Of a stretch of 54,030 nucleotides of DNA, positions 10,310-23,665 are shown in pieces. Under the pieces are notes generated by a model. The model was not told the origin of the DNA. It saw only the letters and a program-made list of their open reading frames with translations, and searched no databases. Every line of letters begins with the position of its first letter. Within the stretch, counting starts at the first letter, position 1. Position numbers and translations under genes: made by a program. This DNA comes from Conoideocrella luteorostrata (Eukaryota > Ascomycota > Sordariomycetes > Hypocreales > Clavicipitaceae), in contig JASWJB010000307.1 in the NCBI GenBank assembly GCA_032433595.1, positions 1 to 54,030 on the forward strand. Reading direction: 5' to 3'.

Positions 10310-12104
10310 ATGAAGAAACGAATCTCCAGCTCGTGCGACGCATGTGCGTTCCGCAGGGTCAAGTGTGATGCGGAACGCCCATGTCACGAATGCCGACTTC
10401 GCGGCCTTGAATGCACGTCATTACGTACTAGAGGTAAACGAGGACCCAAGGGCCCTCGACCAGCAACGTGCCGCAAGATCAAAGAAGGTTAGAACTTGCT
10501 CAGCAGTTGGGGAGATTTACCACATCGACTTGTGTGCCGCGAATCCACTGCTAACCCACCTCGATTATCAGGTCTTAGCCGCTGGACGCAGAACCAAGAC
10601 TCGCCATCTTCAGGACTATCAGCAGTGGCGGGATCGAGCCCTGAGTCGGCTTCGAGCAACGAAGTCAGCGTTGCACGCGGCTTCGCCGCTCCTACATGTT
10701 CTCGCCGGCTACCCGTTGAGGCATATTGCAGGTACCTCGGTATGTTCCGTGACCGGCTATATCCCATCTGGCCAGTCGTGGATATGAACGATCTCATCAC
10801 CAAATTGATCGTGGATGTTGATGATCTCGAGTCCTATGCATTGGCTGCTGCGGTTTGCGCGGCGTCAATTGCTCAACTGCGCCTGCCAGAACACACGGAC
10901 TGCCCCGAGGTGCCCATATCATCTCACCAGTTCGCGAAGGACGCTGAGGCAATTCGAGAGTTATATGATTACCGCGAAAGCCACAACCTATCATCTGTTT
11001 TGATACCCTTCTTCCTTCACATTTACTTCGCCAACTCATCAAAATTACGGACCTCGGCCGGTTATTTGAGAGAGTCCATAGCATCCGTGCATTGGCTAGG
11101 CCTGGACCGCGAAGACTCATATGAGGTGCTGGAACTCGACGAGCGGTCACTGAAGCTACGGGTTTTCTGGATATTATTTATATCGGAAAGGTAAGTCCTG
11201 TCCGAATCAATGGGCTCGAGACGCGCCATAGTTAATTATATTCCCTAGAACATTTTGTGCACAGAATTGCTTTCCGGCGGTGCTGGTACCAATTGAAGAA
11301 ATGCCACCTTATGGAGAGACGGACAGCGGGTTTAGTTCCATTACCCACGCTTTCTCGTCGCTCACACGACTATTTTCACACCTGCAAAAAAATATTTTTG
11401 AGCCGTCGTCTTCCCGCAAAGTGATCATGGACCCCGACAAGGTGGCCACTTCCCAGCTCGCCTTGTGTGCCCAAACGCAGTGTTCTTCTTTTACCGAAAT
11501 ACAGCAGGTGGACATATTTGTTACGCGACAATGGATCCGCCTTTTAATTTGGGAATATACAATGAGGCACTACAAGATGTCGCGCGAATCGTCAAATCAA
11601 GCATTTTCTCTTCTCCTCCCCGTATCTATTGCAAGGGAACTTCTTTCATTGTTTCCAACCGTGTCAGCCCAGTCTATACATGCCCACGGCTACGGAATGG
11701 TAAGTGACCTGGCAAAAAAAAAAAAAAATTTGTTCTTATTCATGATGATGACCTAACTATTGGGGGTCCAGGAACTTAAAGTTTATCGAATGGCCGACTC
11801 TCTGTTGGATATCCTGGCCTGTGCCCCAGGGTCCACCCGGCAAGGCGGAATGTGTGTTGGTATGGGCGACATCCTAGGCTCACTAAAGACTGTACTTTTA
11901 GATATAGGAGGCGTCAAGTCGGCTTTTGTGGATAAGCTGCAGACTCGGATGTCGACGTCGGAGCTGGCCAAGACGTCGTGGCCGTATCTTAGCATGCGGC
12001 CTCACCAAGACAGCGCTCAGCCGCAGCAAGAACGCTCTGTATACGAAATCGACGACGCGCTAGGAATAGATGACGGGGGCTTCGACGGTCTTGGACCGCA
12101 GTAG
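10310..12104 (+). CDS. Zn(II)2Cys6 transcription factor, possible maltose/alpha-glucoside regulator
   Basis: Four exons: 10310-10487, 10572-11190, 11249-11699 and 11772-12104, with introns of 84, 58 and 72 nt that all have GT..AG ends and restore one frame. The product is 526 residues. The N-terminal binuclear zinc cluster is CDACAFRRVKCDAERPCHEC plus a further Cys in LEC (residues about 9-36), followed by a basic KRGPKGPR linker resembling that of yeast MAL activators. Around residue 120 the sequence YLGMFRDRLYPIWPVVDMNDL starts the fungal-specific regulatory domain seen in sugar regulators. An upstream in-frame ATG (10121) would add 63 residues that look like leader sequence, so the ATG next to the zinc cluster was chosen. 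The gene lies 0.87 kb upstream of a GH31 glucosidase on the same strand, which suggests that gene is its target; this is inference. Confidence 0.85.
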
Positions 12105-12970
12105 CTTGGCAACTTGTATATTGAATAGAGAGCTATGTGAGAATTGCCTGGCATGCTAGCCTCACTTTTGAGATCGGAAAGCGGCAGGCTGACCTGTCAA
12201 ATTTTTTTGAATGCGCTTGGGGCTGGGCTAGCCAGCTGCATACCAATAAAAAGATGCTAGCTGTTTGCAGGGGGCATCCAAGATTACCCACAATTGACAT
12301 GGCGACGGAAGATCGCCATATGTATCTATCATCATGCAAATAACCGTCACCTGTCGTACAAATAAGGCTGTCTGCGTGAGCCACCAAATCGGGGATGCCG
12401 ACGGAGAAATTACTCGGTTAAAATAAAAGGCCGAACTGGAGACGCGGCCACCAATCGTGACCCACCGCATAGTTGACACTGGAGTGGGTGGTGGCGGGCA
12501 ATGGAGCACACACTGGAACACACACTGGAGCACACACTGGAGCACACACTGGAGCACACACTGGAGCACACACTGGAGCACACTGGAGCACCCCGTACCG
12601 TCATCGGCACTTGGCACTTTTATCTCACCAGATGTTTTTCCCAGACGTTTTACAGCTTCCGTGGGGTCCAGCCTTCTCCAACTTGACGTCCCCTCCCGCC
12701 CCACCATAGCTACTCCGTATACGGAGAGGGAGGTATTTCCATGAATTGAACCATCAACTATCACCCGAGCTTCATCTATCAAAGCTGGACATAAGACATC
12801 GGTGGTTTTTACTTCTTCTTAGGAAGCTCTCTGACAGACCCTGATCTGTCGCACATATTGTCGGACAATCACTCTTGACTGTTAAGTTTAGCCTCGATAC
12901 AATTCTGTTTCACTTCTGCACTGCGCGGCGACCAATCATCATCTTCTTACTGCTTCAACTTGCTGACAGT
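12105..12970. other. Intergenic between regulator and glucosidase
   Basis: Contains a 12-bp minisatellite, a CTCCGTATACGGAG palindrome at about 12713, and the presumed promoter of the GH31 gene. Long open frames here are by-products of the 12-bp repeat, whose length is a multiple of three. Confidence 0.6.
12502..12591. repeat. 12-bp minisatellite ACACTGGAGCAC
   Basis: About seven tandem copies of ACACTGGAGCAC, nearly identical (one copy with GGAACAC), which suggests recent expansion or homogenisation. It lies about 400 bp upstream of the glucosidase start. Because the unit is 12 bp, all frames stay open across it and produce spurious repetitive peptides. Confidence 0.9.
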
Positions 12971-15373
12971 ATGGATAAATACACATTTCCCTGCGATCCA
13001 ACTGCCAAGCCGGCCGCAATTGTGTCTGGGCCAAACTACCGTTTCACCTTGATTAATGACACGGTTCTACGATACGAGTGGTCTGAAGATGGAGTCTATG
13101 AAGACCGTGCCTCTGCATTTGCCATTAATCGCAACTTTACCCCTCCGCACTATTCCGTCAAAGATACTGCCGAACAAATTGAGATAATCACTCGCAATAT
13201 TCATATCACATACGACAAGAAGCGTTTTAGTCGCAGCGGACTTGCTATTGCCTTCACTGCTAAAGTCACTGATTGGGGAGCAGACTGGCGCTATGGCGAG
13301 ACGGCGAGAGACAACCTTGGTGGCACAGCCCGAACTCTTGATGAAGTTGATGGTCGCTGTGACATGGGTCACGGCATTCTCTCTCGCTCTGGATTCTCTT
13401 CCCTCGATGATAGTGAGACCATGGTTTTCGATAGCAGGGGGACTGTGGCACCTCGGAGACCGGGTGATCGCATTGACGGTTACCTGTTTTCCTACGGCCA
13501 CGATTTTAAGGCAGCTATGAAGGCGTTTTATGACATCTCTGGACGTCAGCCCACGTTGCCAAGATGGGCTTTGGGCAATTGGTGGAGCCGCTATCACCCA
13601 TATACCGCAAATGAATATGTGGAACTGATGGACAAGTTTGCTAAGCGGCATGTCCCGCTGTCTGTTGCTGTAATAGACATGGACTGGCATCAAGTCAAAG
13701 GTGATCATATTCCACATGCTGGATGGACGGGGTACACCTGGAATAAAGAGCTGTTTCCTGACCCGGAGGCCTTTGGTAAGGCTCTCCACGACAGGGGATT
13801 GAAAATCACTCTCAATGATCATCCGCATGCCGGAGTGCATCACCATGAAGACTTGTATGAGACCATGGCCAAGGCTCTTGGGCACGACACTTCCGCAAAG
13901 GCCCCAATATTGTTCAATCCTACGGACCCAAAGTTTATGGATATCTACTTGGGCGTCTTACATCGTAGCCTGGAGAAGCATACCTGCGACTTTTGGTGGA
14001 TCGACTGGCAGCAAGGCCCTATTTCACGAATCCCTGGTCTGGATCCGCTATGGTTGTTAAATCATTTCCATTTCCAGGACCATGTTCGTCAAAACGGCGA
14101 GGGAAAAGGCATAATATTTTCACGTTATGCCGGCCCAGGAAGTCATCGCTATCCTGTAGGCTTCTCGGGTGACAGCATCGTAACCTGGGAATCGCTCAAA
14201 TTCCAGCCTGAATTTACGGCTACAGCGTCTAACATTGGCTACGGGTGGTGGAGTCACGATCTTGGCGGCCATATGGGCGGTTTTCGGGATGACGAAATGG
14301 CCACCAGGTGGGTTCAGTACGGCGTGTTCTCTCCCATTTTCAGATTGCATTCTTCGCTTAGTCAATGGACTTCCAAGGAGCCGTGGAACTACCGGAAAGA
14401 GTGCTGCAGTACAATGGAGTATTTCATGCAGTTTCGACATCGACTAGTTCCTTACTTGCACACTATGAATGTTACCGGTGGCGCCGAACCACTCGTGCGT
14501 CCGCTGTACTGGGAGCACCCAACTCGTGAGGAAGCTTACCAAAAGCCGAATGAGTACTTCTTCGGTTCAAGTCTGGTTGTTGCTCCGATCACTGAGCCGC
14601 GAAATCCAGATACTGGAATGGCCAAAGCAGATGTCTGGGTCCCTCCCGGACGACACGTCGACCTCTTCACTGGACTTGTGTACGATGGTGATCGGGAGAT
14701 TCAAATGTTCCGCTCGTTGGAGACTATTCCAGTCCTCGCACCTGAAGGATCTATCATTCCACTAGATGCAGAGGCCGATCCTAAGAATGGGTGCAAGAAC
14801 CCAGCTGAACTTGATGTTGTTATTGTGGTGGGGAAAGATGCAAAATTCACGATTGTAGAGGATCCAAACGATGATGATACGGACGGTACTGCCCACAGGA
14901 AAGACTCCAAAGCACGTGAAATCACCATTGAGTACAATCAATCGGAAGGTCGACTCCGTGTATCCGCGTCCTCCAAATGCTGGAGGTTCATATTTTTGGC
15001 CGTCAGGGCTGTACCATCTAACGTGCAGGTTAAGATCGGAGGTACTGATGTTGATAAATGCGAGGTTTACGTGGAAGACACTGTCAAGCCATTAGGATTG
15101 GTGGTTCGGGGTCCAAAAAACCCTACTGGGGACGTTGATGTTGAGGTCATGCTTGGAGCAGACCCGCAACTTAGTGTTATCGATAGGACTGCCCGCCTGA
15201 CGGCTTGGCTTCTGGCGGCACAGATGAGGTTTGACTTGAAGGATAAAGTGATGGCTGCCGCTACCGAGGGCAATAAGTCACTTGGTAGCAGGGTTGGAAG
15301 CCTGATGAGTTTGGGACTAGATGCCGGTATAGTTGGGCCGGTTTTGGAGCTGTTGACTGCTGATAGCCGTTGA
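12971..15373 (+). CDS. Glycoside hydrolase family 31 alpha-glucosidase
   Basis: Single exon, 800 residues from the chosen ATG. An in-frame ATG 32 codons upstream (12875) adds a hydrophobic stretch, and a secreted form cannot be excluded. Family role: retaining hydrolysis of terminal alpha-glucosidic (or alpha-xylosidic) bonds. Seen: an N-terminal beta-sandwich; LGNWWSRYHPYT and VAVIDMDWH at the start of the barrel; FWWIDWQQG with the likely nucleophile Asp near residue 345; FSRYAGPGSHRYPVGFSGD with the likely acid/base Asp near 401; IGYGWWSHDLGGHMGG; RLHSSLSQW; and RHRLVPYLHTMN before the C-terminal beta-domains. Lacking an obvious signal peptide from this start, it may be intracellular and act on imported maltose or isomaltose. 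The neighbouring zinc-cluster regulator fits this. Exact substrate is not known. Confidence 0.9.
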   Translation: MDKYTFPCDPTAKPAAIVSGPNYRFTLINDTVLRYEWSEDGVYEDRASAFAINRNFTPPHYSVKDTAEQIEIITRNIHITYDKKRFSRSGLAIAFTAKVTDWGADWRYGETARDNLGGTARTLDEVDGRCDMGHGILSRSGFSSLDDSETMVFDSRGTVAPRRPGDRIDGYLFSYGHDFKAAMKAFYDISGRQPTLPRWALGNWWSRYHPYTANEYVELMDKFAKRHVPLSVAVIDMDWHQVKGDHIPHAGWTGYTWNKELFPDPEAFGKALHDRGLKITLNDHPHAGVHHHEDLYETMAKALGHDTSAKAPILFNPTDPKFMDIYLGVLHRSLEKHTCDFWWIDWQQGPISRIPGLDPLWLLNHFHFQDHVRQNGEGKGIIFSRYAGPGSHRYPVGFSGDSIVTWESLKFQPEFTATASNIGYGWWSHDLGGHMGGFRDDEMATRWVQYGVFSPIFRLHSSLSQWTSKEPWNYRKECCSTMEYFMQFRHRLVPYLHTMNVTGGAEPLVRPLYWEHPTREEAYQKPNEYFFGSSLVVAPITEPRNPDTGMAKADVWVPPGRHVDLFTGLVYDGDREIQMFRSLETIPVLAPEGSIIPLDAEADPKNGCKNPAELDVVIVVGKDAKFTIVEDPNDDDTDGTAHRKDSKAREITIEYNQSEGRLRVSASSKCWRFIFLAVRAVPSNVQVKIGGTDVDKCEVYVEDTVKPLGLVVRGPKNPTGDVDVEVMLGADPQLSVIDRTARLTAWLLAAQMRFDLKDKVMAAATEGNKSLGSRVGSLMSLGLDAGIVGPVLELLTADSR

Positions 15374-15939
15374 AAAGCTATTTTGCTTGAAATGAAGTAG
15401 ACGATGTTGAACTTGCTCTAACGAAAATGAATCTTTGAAAGTCGACCCTCATATAATTTTACGTTTCTGAATTGCCTGTCCTGCGTCAGTGTATACCATT
15501 TAACTTCCAGTCCGACCAAGGTAAATGACTAGTTAATCTTAAGCCCAAAAAGTCAACGGTTCGAAGAATTCAAATGAGCAGGCGACATATTCGGACCTGA
15601 GATTTGTGAATCAATAGACTCGTGAGGAAAGATGATTGGCAGAAAGGTAAGAACTAGGCAAGACACGGCGGCGGAGTAGGATATCCTCGACATGGACGAC
15701 AACTACACAATGCTACAATGACGATCCGCATGGAGTGCTTCACTAGCCGCAAAAATTAGCGGGGAAGTTGCTAATATGTATTTCATAAACAGGGTCGTAA
15801 GCCATGTTGAATGACCTGCTCGATACGTTGTATGTGCTAACCCTGATACATTTGAAAGAGAGATGTGCAGAATAATCAAAGGAACCGATAGAGTCGATAT
15901 CGCATACAAAGTCCCTCTTGCATAGTCCTAGATACTTTC
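15374..15939. other. Intergenic between convergent genes
   Basis: Shared 3' flank of the GH31 gene (plus) and the S8 protease gene (minus). No gene or repeat recognised. Confidence 0.5.
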
Positions 15940-17315
<1,376 letters not shown>

Positions 17316-20300
17316 CTTGAAGTGGATATAAGATGCAAGCGTGGATAGAGAAATGCTAGTGCTAATGTTCAAGCTGACGATAAAGACGGCCCTTTCGTAA
17401 GGAGTGACAGAGCTATATATGCAATTTTTTCTATCTACTGGTTTTTTTTTTTAAAAAGTTTGCATAACAGCCTCATAAAATCTGTATTTTCATTGATGAA
17501 AAGGAGAGTGCGTCAGATGCTGCAGAGCGTAGTTGCCGTGAAAGCGTACCAAACTATTAGGAAATCTGGTTGAATCTTGTTGTGAAACTCAGCCCTCTGT
17601 CGTCGCGAGACAAACAGCGCTGCATTAGTAATAATGCTCTTTTCTTGCTGCAGGAAAATGCCGCAGAAAACCCTGTCCAGTTGAAAAGCCCATGGACGTA
17701 TCGGGAAGCTGGTAAGGCACTCGCCCACAATTCTCACACGGGAACGGACGGGACGGTAGTATTACAGGCGATGAGCATAAAAATAGACACATCGGGGAAT
17801 AACTGGTTCATTACTCGGACCGGTAATTAAATGAAGTCTCCACGCCATCGGCTAGGACTCCAGTTATGCGGTGACGAATAGATTTGTTGGACGGGTGCCC
17901 TACTATGAGGAGTTTGCTGTGCTCTCGAGACTCCGCAAAAGCAGCTAGACGGCAGTGCGTATTATACTCGCGACCATCGCCATTGCAGCATTGATGTCTC
18001 TTTTGCTCCGTCTTGCTTATTCGAGCTAACCTCATCCCCAATAGGATTTAGCTGGTCGTGTTAAGTGGCCGTTACTTCGCAGGCTCGATAAGATACCGCG
18101 CATCTGTGACCTTACCACGGCTGATGCAACAGTATATAGTCGCGGAGGGACTATAGTGGGAAACAGGGCGTCAAGAAAAGGAGTTAGCCTCCATAATGTT
18201 CGCATTCAAGTCAGTGAGCCGACCATTGCCGCTGGCAACAGCATCTTGAATTCCCGGTCTGTTCGCCGGTCCGGCAGGACTGCAGTCCACCTCCCACGGG
18301 CTATTTACGGCACTATTGATCGAAAGACCTTAAATGGGAGAAGTTTAGAGGCTCTAATAATTCATGTATGACATTGTTCGAGATTCTCGCTATGATAATT
18401 TTCTTTATCGTGTCAAACTTGTATAGTGACTTCCGAACGTCTAGGGAGAAGTTGCCCGACTATACTATCTAGAGTGGGGAAATTGGTTCTACATCAACCG
18501 GGAAGCTGACCTCGTGCATCGCAAGTTTCAGTATACCTTACATGTCCGTTGCCCATATACGTATGTTAGATATCAAAAGATATCTCTGTAGGGCCCATCA
18601 TGTTTATTAGTGGCCGGCCAATGTTCTAGTTCACGGGATGCTTCGTCGCTGCTAGCATTTGCTGGCTATGGCGCCTCAATTACGGCATGGTTCTGAATCT
18701 GACTAAGCTAAAGTAGTAATAGAAATCGCCCCAGACTGTGATAAAATACCGAGGTCTAGAATTTATGGTTGTGTATTTTGCTGCTTACATGATTTAAGCC
18801 TACTAACTAACATATGTGCGCGTACTGGGCAGCAAAGTTTAGTGGGAATGAAGATGAGACGGGACGATCTCCTATCGGCAGGGGTGCGACGTAACCTTCT
18901 CCCCCACACCAATCAGTCGTCTTCATTCACCCTGTTATTATGCTTCCTGATGAACTTGTGAGCACCTATCACGAGCACAGGAAGAACACCTACTCCATTG
19001 CGACATGGCTTGCTCCAACCGCCAGAGTCGCCGGATTCTCCACCGATATTCTCTCTGCCGGTAATGCTGCAGCGGGGAAGCGAGAATCTCGTACTCGATT
19101 AAAGGGTAAAGCTCGCGCTGAAGCAAAACAGAGTGCGGTATCGTCAATTGTGTCTAAACCGGCTTCCTTCGTGGCTGTGCCTATAATATATAATCGGCAT
19201 CAACAGCGGGGCTGCATTTCAGGTCCGACTGAAATCCAATATTGACGGGAATCTAGAGAGGAGGAAATCCAAGTACAAGAAGCTGTCGAATTCTACGTCA
19301 AATTAGCTGGAAATGAAGGACAAAATTGCACTGCAAGCATGAGATGTGTCGCAGCTGTTCTTAGTGACAGGCAGCATAGATGTCCTTATGTACTTGATAC
19401 TTCACCGCACGTGGCCATAGGGCGGCCAAACTTCAAACAGCAAAGAGCAACATGGATGTCCCAGGCGAGGATCGGTCTAAACACGCGTTTTCAGACAGCA
19501 TGCACCATGAATTTCTTGAAGGTGGGGGTGACAGTTATAGCAAGGCACATTTTACAATAGCCACTTCGTCATGTGAGCTCACGGCAGCACGCTCTGCGGA
19601 AGCAACCCCTGATCGGAGAAAATGAGTGAAGTATCGGCCGGTCGTCAGTTCTGTGGCTTGCTATGGCCAAGATGGGTCCTCAATCCAACCAACGTTGTAA
19701 TTATCGTTTTTGGTCATCAAAATGGGTAGCGGTGGCTCAGACGCGGGAGACGTGGCGGCTGAGAATAAAATAATTGCGCAAGCCTCCCGGCTAAAACCAC
19801 CAGGCGTCATGGGATAAGAAGTGAGGCTGAATCAATAGTTCGGCGGGGTCTGCAGAGTGCGATGAAAAATATATAAAACGCAGGCTCTTCACTAGAGAAA
19901 AAAAGTTCAGTTTGCCGCCCTGCCTAACTTTCCCTCAAATTGAGCCCACTGATACTATACCGCGGCCGCATCGCTGATTCTGGAAACTCGTATGGCCGGT
20001 CATGTTAGGTGTAGAGTAGCAATAAATCATTAAATGCTACTGGTGATAGCATGTCTTTCATGACGCCAAAGAGCTACTCTAGTATTTTTCCGCACATTCA
20101 TAGCAGCGGGTATGGCTGTGCGCACGATCATGGCACGGCGGGGGTCTTCAAGCGCACCCTCGACTGGAAAGGTCGCAGGGTTGTGCACGCTCTGTCGCCA
20201 GCCATGCAACACTCATCTTTTATCTAATATCTAGATACCAAATTCTGACTTTTAATTCAAACCTCCCTCCATCAGTGTTCTCGGATATATATATTACTGC

Positions 20301-20745
20301 TTAGAGCGTTGATTTTGGTGCGCAAATGAAGCTGATTGCCCACAAGTCAATATTGATGTTTCCGCAAACCCTCTGAAGCATAATTAAATAGACGAAAATA
20401 TGCCTATAGACGTAGCAGCGAACCGAGTTTTCGCTGCTCGGTGGTGAAGCCTCGTCTTTCCGGTTTCGGCTCAACTTCTCATCCTAACATAGTGCTACAC
20501 AGCTTGCGTGACATGACGACTCTAGAAGCAAACAAAACACTACATTCAAATGGCACAAAATAGTAATTTTATTGCCAGTAAAAATTACATAGGCGTGGAG
20601 TACTACGGTACCACGCATTGTTCTCAACATATTGGCAACCTGGCTTGATGCTGATGGCCGCAGCGCTAGGTATGCCGAACTCGTCTTCATATGACATGTG
20701 GCATAGTTCGTTGACTTCCAGTCCTGCATTTGCCAAGCCTTATTT
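17316..20745. other. Long intergenic region, no gene recognised
   Basis: About 3.4 kb with only short, unfamiliar open frames (for example plus 18940-19245). A TATA-like ATATATAAAA at about 19870 suggests that some transcription unit may exist, but no protein can be supported. The left end should hold the protease promoter, where T- and A-rich tracts occur at 17420-17460. Confidence 0.45.
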
Positions 20746-22552
20746 TCACGAAGTCCCCTTCACAGCAGGATCATGCATGCCATGGAGTCCAATGGAAATG
20801 GGAAAGTCAGCCTCTGCCCGCCCCAGCTCAATCATCGTCTTGGCATCCAGGCACAGTAGATACGAGGTCTCTGCCGAACCATCCAGGACGAGACTCAGAA
20901 TAATGCCGTCATCTTCATCCGTTGCCCCGGGGCGAGCCACAAAGACCGGCTCACCAGGGGAGTGCCCCTGCGGTCCGCACCAGATCAGCGCATCCCGAGT
21001 GTGAATGTTGGTCTTAACAAGCGAGTCCACAAACGTAGCGAGGCCCCGAACACCTGCGCTGTAGACAAACTGGTACGGCTTGCCTGCATAAGCCGCATTG
21101 ATCACTGGCATTTCACCAGCATGAGGGCCGGGGATGGAAATAACTTCCTCTCCAGTTGCTGCGGCTGCAGCTGCAGCTGCCGCTTTATCGGCTTTCCGAT
21201 TCAGGGGAAGTCTAAATCTCTGGCGTGTAAAGCTGGGGTTAATCGTCTTGTATTTCTCGTCGTCGATCCAATACTTCTTGGTAGCGCCGTTTTGATCCAA
21301 AATCACATCGTAGAAGAAGCCGAACAAAACATCTGTCGATTCGTACTTGATATAATCTAGACAGATGTCAGTTCGCTTGACATCATCCTCGTACACATGC
21401 TCCTCGAATGCATTGACGGAGTGGAAGAAGAAGGCGGCGGGCGTTGAAAAGCGTGCGACAACGCCTTTGCCATGGCGGCGATCAACAACAATCCACTTCA
21501 TCGAATCAGCCTTGTTGAAGGGCTTTATGGCGCTGAGGAGCTGGCGGTCCCATAGAATCTTGATTCCTTTCCAAGCAAAGTGAGAGGTTGGGATGCACAG
21601 GATAACGTAGTTTTCTGTCAAGAACATGCTGTGTATGTACGCTGGACCAATTGCAGGATCCTTCACAGTGGCCAGAATGTCGGTTTTGCCCGTAGACGCA
21701 TTGACACGAAAAAAGCGGTAAGTCGCAACTGGGCCGGGCTGCAGGTTGTAGTTGTATAGGTCGCCAGTCTCAGGATCTCGTTGGGCATGAGCACAGGACA
21801 GGGCGCCTTTGAGATCTGGGTGCAGGCTGCTCTGGTTGGTGAAGCCAAGCGGCTCCAATGTGTCTGGGTTGACTTCTTGAATGCTGGCGGAGTCGGTAGC
21901 GAGATATAAATTCTTGATTTTGCTCTCAGCATTAGAGCGAGCCGGTGTCCTGGAAGTTACACCCGGCAGGTCTCGCTCCAGGAGGACGTTGTTCGTCAGG
22001 CGACGAGGCTCAAAGTAAGACATCACCTTGGCGAAAAGGCCGACACACGGGTCGTTCCGCTGACCAAATGAAGCGTTGCCGCGCCAGCCCGTCTTCTTGA
22101 TGTGCTCGACAAAATCGTCCGACTGGCGACGAGACGAGTAAGTGACGGTAGCTGTGCCGTCCTTTGTGGCAGGCGGGCAGATGTCAAACTTGTGGGTGTG
22201 CGCAAGGCCGTCAAACCAGTGCGAGACGTAGTGAGTTCCCAGTTTTGTGTTTTTGATGGCGCTTACTCCGGGCCCGGTTCTGTATAAAGATCCCGCTGCC
22301 CAGTCTGGGATGGAGCCTTTCACTTGCAGCTCGATTGGCCCCCTATGCTCGTCGAGCCCAACAAACTGCAATTATCGCAAGTTAATAAACCAACGCACCA
22401 GACTCTCGGGGGGGAGGATGTGGTCATCTCACAGCAGCTTTGTTAGGCCAGGATTTCCACGACTGCCCCAGCAAGTTGTCCTCACACAACTTCATGTCGG
22501 CCAGCTCATCTTGAGCGGTACGGAGATGCGTGCGAGTTTCGTTGAGAGCCAT
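20746..22552 (-). CDS. Carotenoid cleavage oxygenase (RPE65/BCO family)
   Basis: Two exons on the minus strand: 22552-22433 (40 codons) and 22365-20746, with a 66-nt intron (GTGAGA...TTGCAG, phase 0). The product is 579 residues. The splice joins QSWKSWPNKAA to FVGLDEHRGPIEL, the usual start of fungal family members. Family role: non-haem iron cleavage of polyene double bonds, for example beta-carotene to retinal or apocarotenals. Seen: the SLYRTGPG motif, and candidate iron-binding histidines in LSCAHAQRD, AYIHSMFLTEN, FFFHSVNAFEE and GLHGMHDPAV near the C-terminus, so the 4-His set appears complete. An alanine run (about nine) lies near residue 430. It is closer in feel to BCO2-like enzymes than to CarX, but the substrate cannot be assigned. 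No carotenoid synthesis genes are adjacent. Confidence 0.88.
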
Positions 22553-23380
22553 TACTACTTATTATTTGCCGGGTTGCGAGGCGCCGCCAGATGCTGATGA
22601 ATGCGGTGGGGTATGTATGTTGTGCTAGAGCAGATGATGAGAGCTGGTTCTTTTGTTGCGCGCCCGCACCCTGTGAGAAAACATTGGATGTAAGTGTGCA
22701 AAGTGGCGGCGAAGCAGTCGCGTTATATATCGTGGCCGGTCTTGGTGTTCTCGTTTGCATGTAAGCAGATGTGCCGTTGTCACGGTCTGCAAAGGCTGGC
22801 GCGGACAAAAGACCCCGGGCCGTGGACTTACAACATGTACTCCGTAATGAAACTAATTTAGATTGCGCGGATTTTGCATTCGAGGTCCGGCGCCAACCGC
22901 TAATAGCTTACCGGCCATTACGCATCGCACCGTTCTTCGAGCGCCGGCCTTCTACTTCAGTATGCTGGGTCCGAACCGGACGGCACCCCAGCACGCTAAT
23001 GCAAGGGTTAGGATGCAGCCATTACGTCCCATCAACCCTATGTATGCCCTATTTAAGGCAACTAAGCGAGTGCGAATGCGATAGCGCATTTCGAGATGTT
23101 TGCCTACGGTTGGCGACATGCGTGCAGGTGGATGACGAAACCGCCTGTTGAAAGCAGCTTGGCGAGCACTCATCCGTGAGGTTCTAGACTCAATTCATGG
23201 TTTTATTGACATGGTCTACGATAATACATCGCTCGACTTGAATCGCGATGTGATGAGCATAATGTCCAAGGCAGCCACGCGACAATCACCTCGCCTCGGC
23301 ACCAGTGGCACAATGCCCCGTCAAAGGGTAACAACTTCCTTTCACGACATCAAGCAACGTGCAGCAACACCTGCATCACC
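22553..23380. other. Intergenic, promoter side of the carotenoid oxygenase
   Basis: No gene supported. Contains one TACTCCGTA half-palindrome near 22840. Confidence 0.5.
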
Positions 23381-23665
23381 ATGGCAAACTCTGTACTAGT
23401 CAGGATTACTGTCTTCGGCCCCGATGCATACGTCGCCCTCGCCCATCTGCCCCCATCGAGCTCGGAGCTACAAGTATAAGCCCTCGCTGGCGGCCAACAG
23501 TGTCCTCCTGATCCTGTTCTTAGTTGCAATGTATATTCATTCTATCTTGGCTTTTGTTGGGCACTTGGTGGTGGTTCACGGGCTGTATGATGGTTGGGTG
23601 CGGCTCCGAGATCACCGGACTCACTGGACGCCGTCTGCTTTACAACTAATATGCAGGTTCGCAGC
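23381..23665 (+). pseudogene. RTA1-like membrane protein, truncated remnant
   Basis: Two short blocks in different frames resemble the start of RTA1-family lipid-translocating/resistance proteins. The first is YKYKPSLAANSVLLILFLV followed by a membrane segment (about 23470-23560). The second is GTWWWFTGCMMVGCGSEI followed by TGLTGRRLLYN (about 23560-23646), ending at an in-frame stop. One frame change near 23560 separates them. The remaining five or so membrane segments expected of the family (about 280-350 residues) are absent. The ATG at 23381 is only a possible start. Assignment is by motif memory and is moderate. Confidence 0.5.

Noticed and set aside
12410..12782. Repetitive Cys/Val or His/Thr-rich open frames over the 12-bp minisatellite
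   Set aside because: They exist in several frames on both strands because the repeat unit is a multiple of three; no start context or domain supports any of them.
13067..13885. 272-codon minus-strand open frame inside the glucosidase
   Set aside because: It is antisense to the conserved GH31 catalytic domain, has no recognisable domain, and is explained by codon bias of the real gene.
18940..19245. 101-codon plus-strand frame in the long intergenic region
   Set aside because: No recognisable domain, no signal peptide and no splice-extended continuation found.
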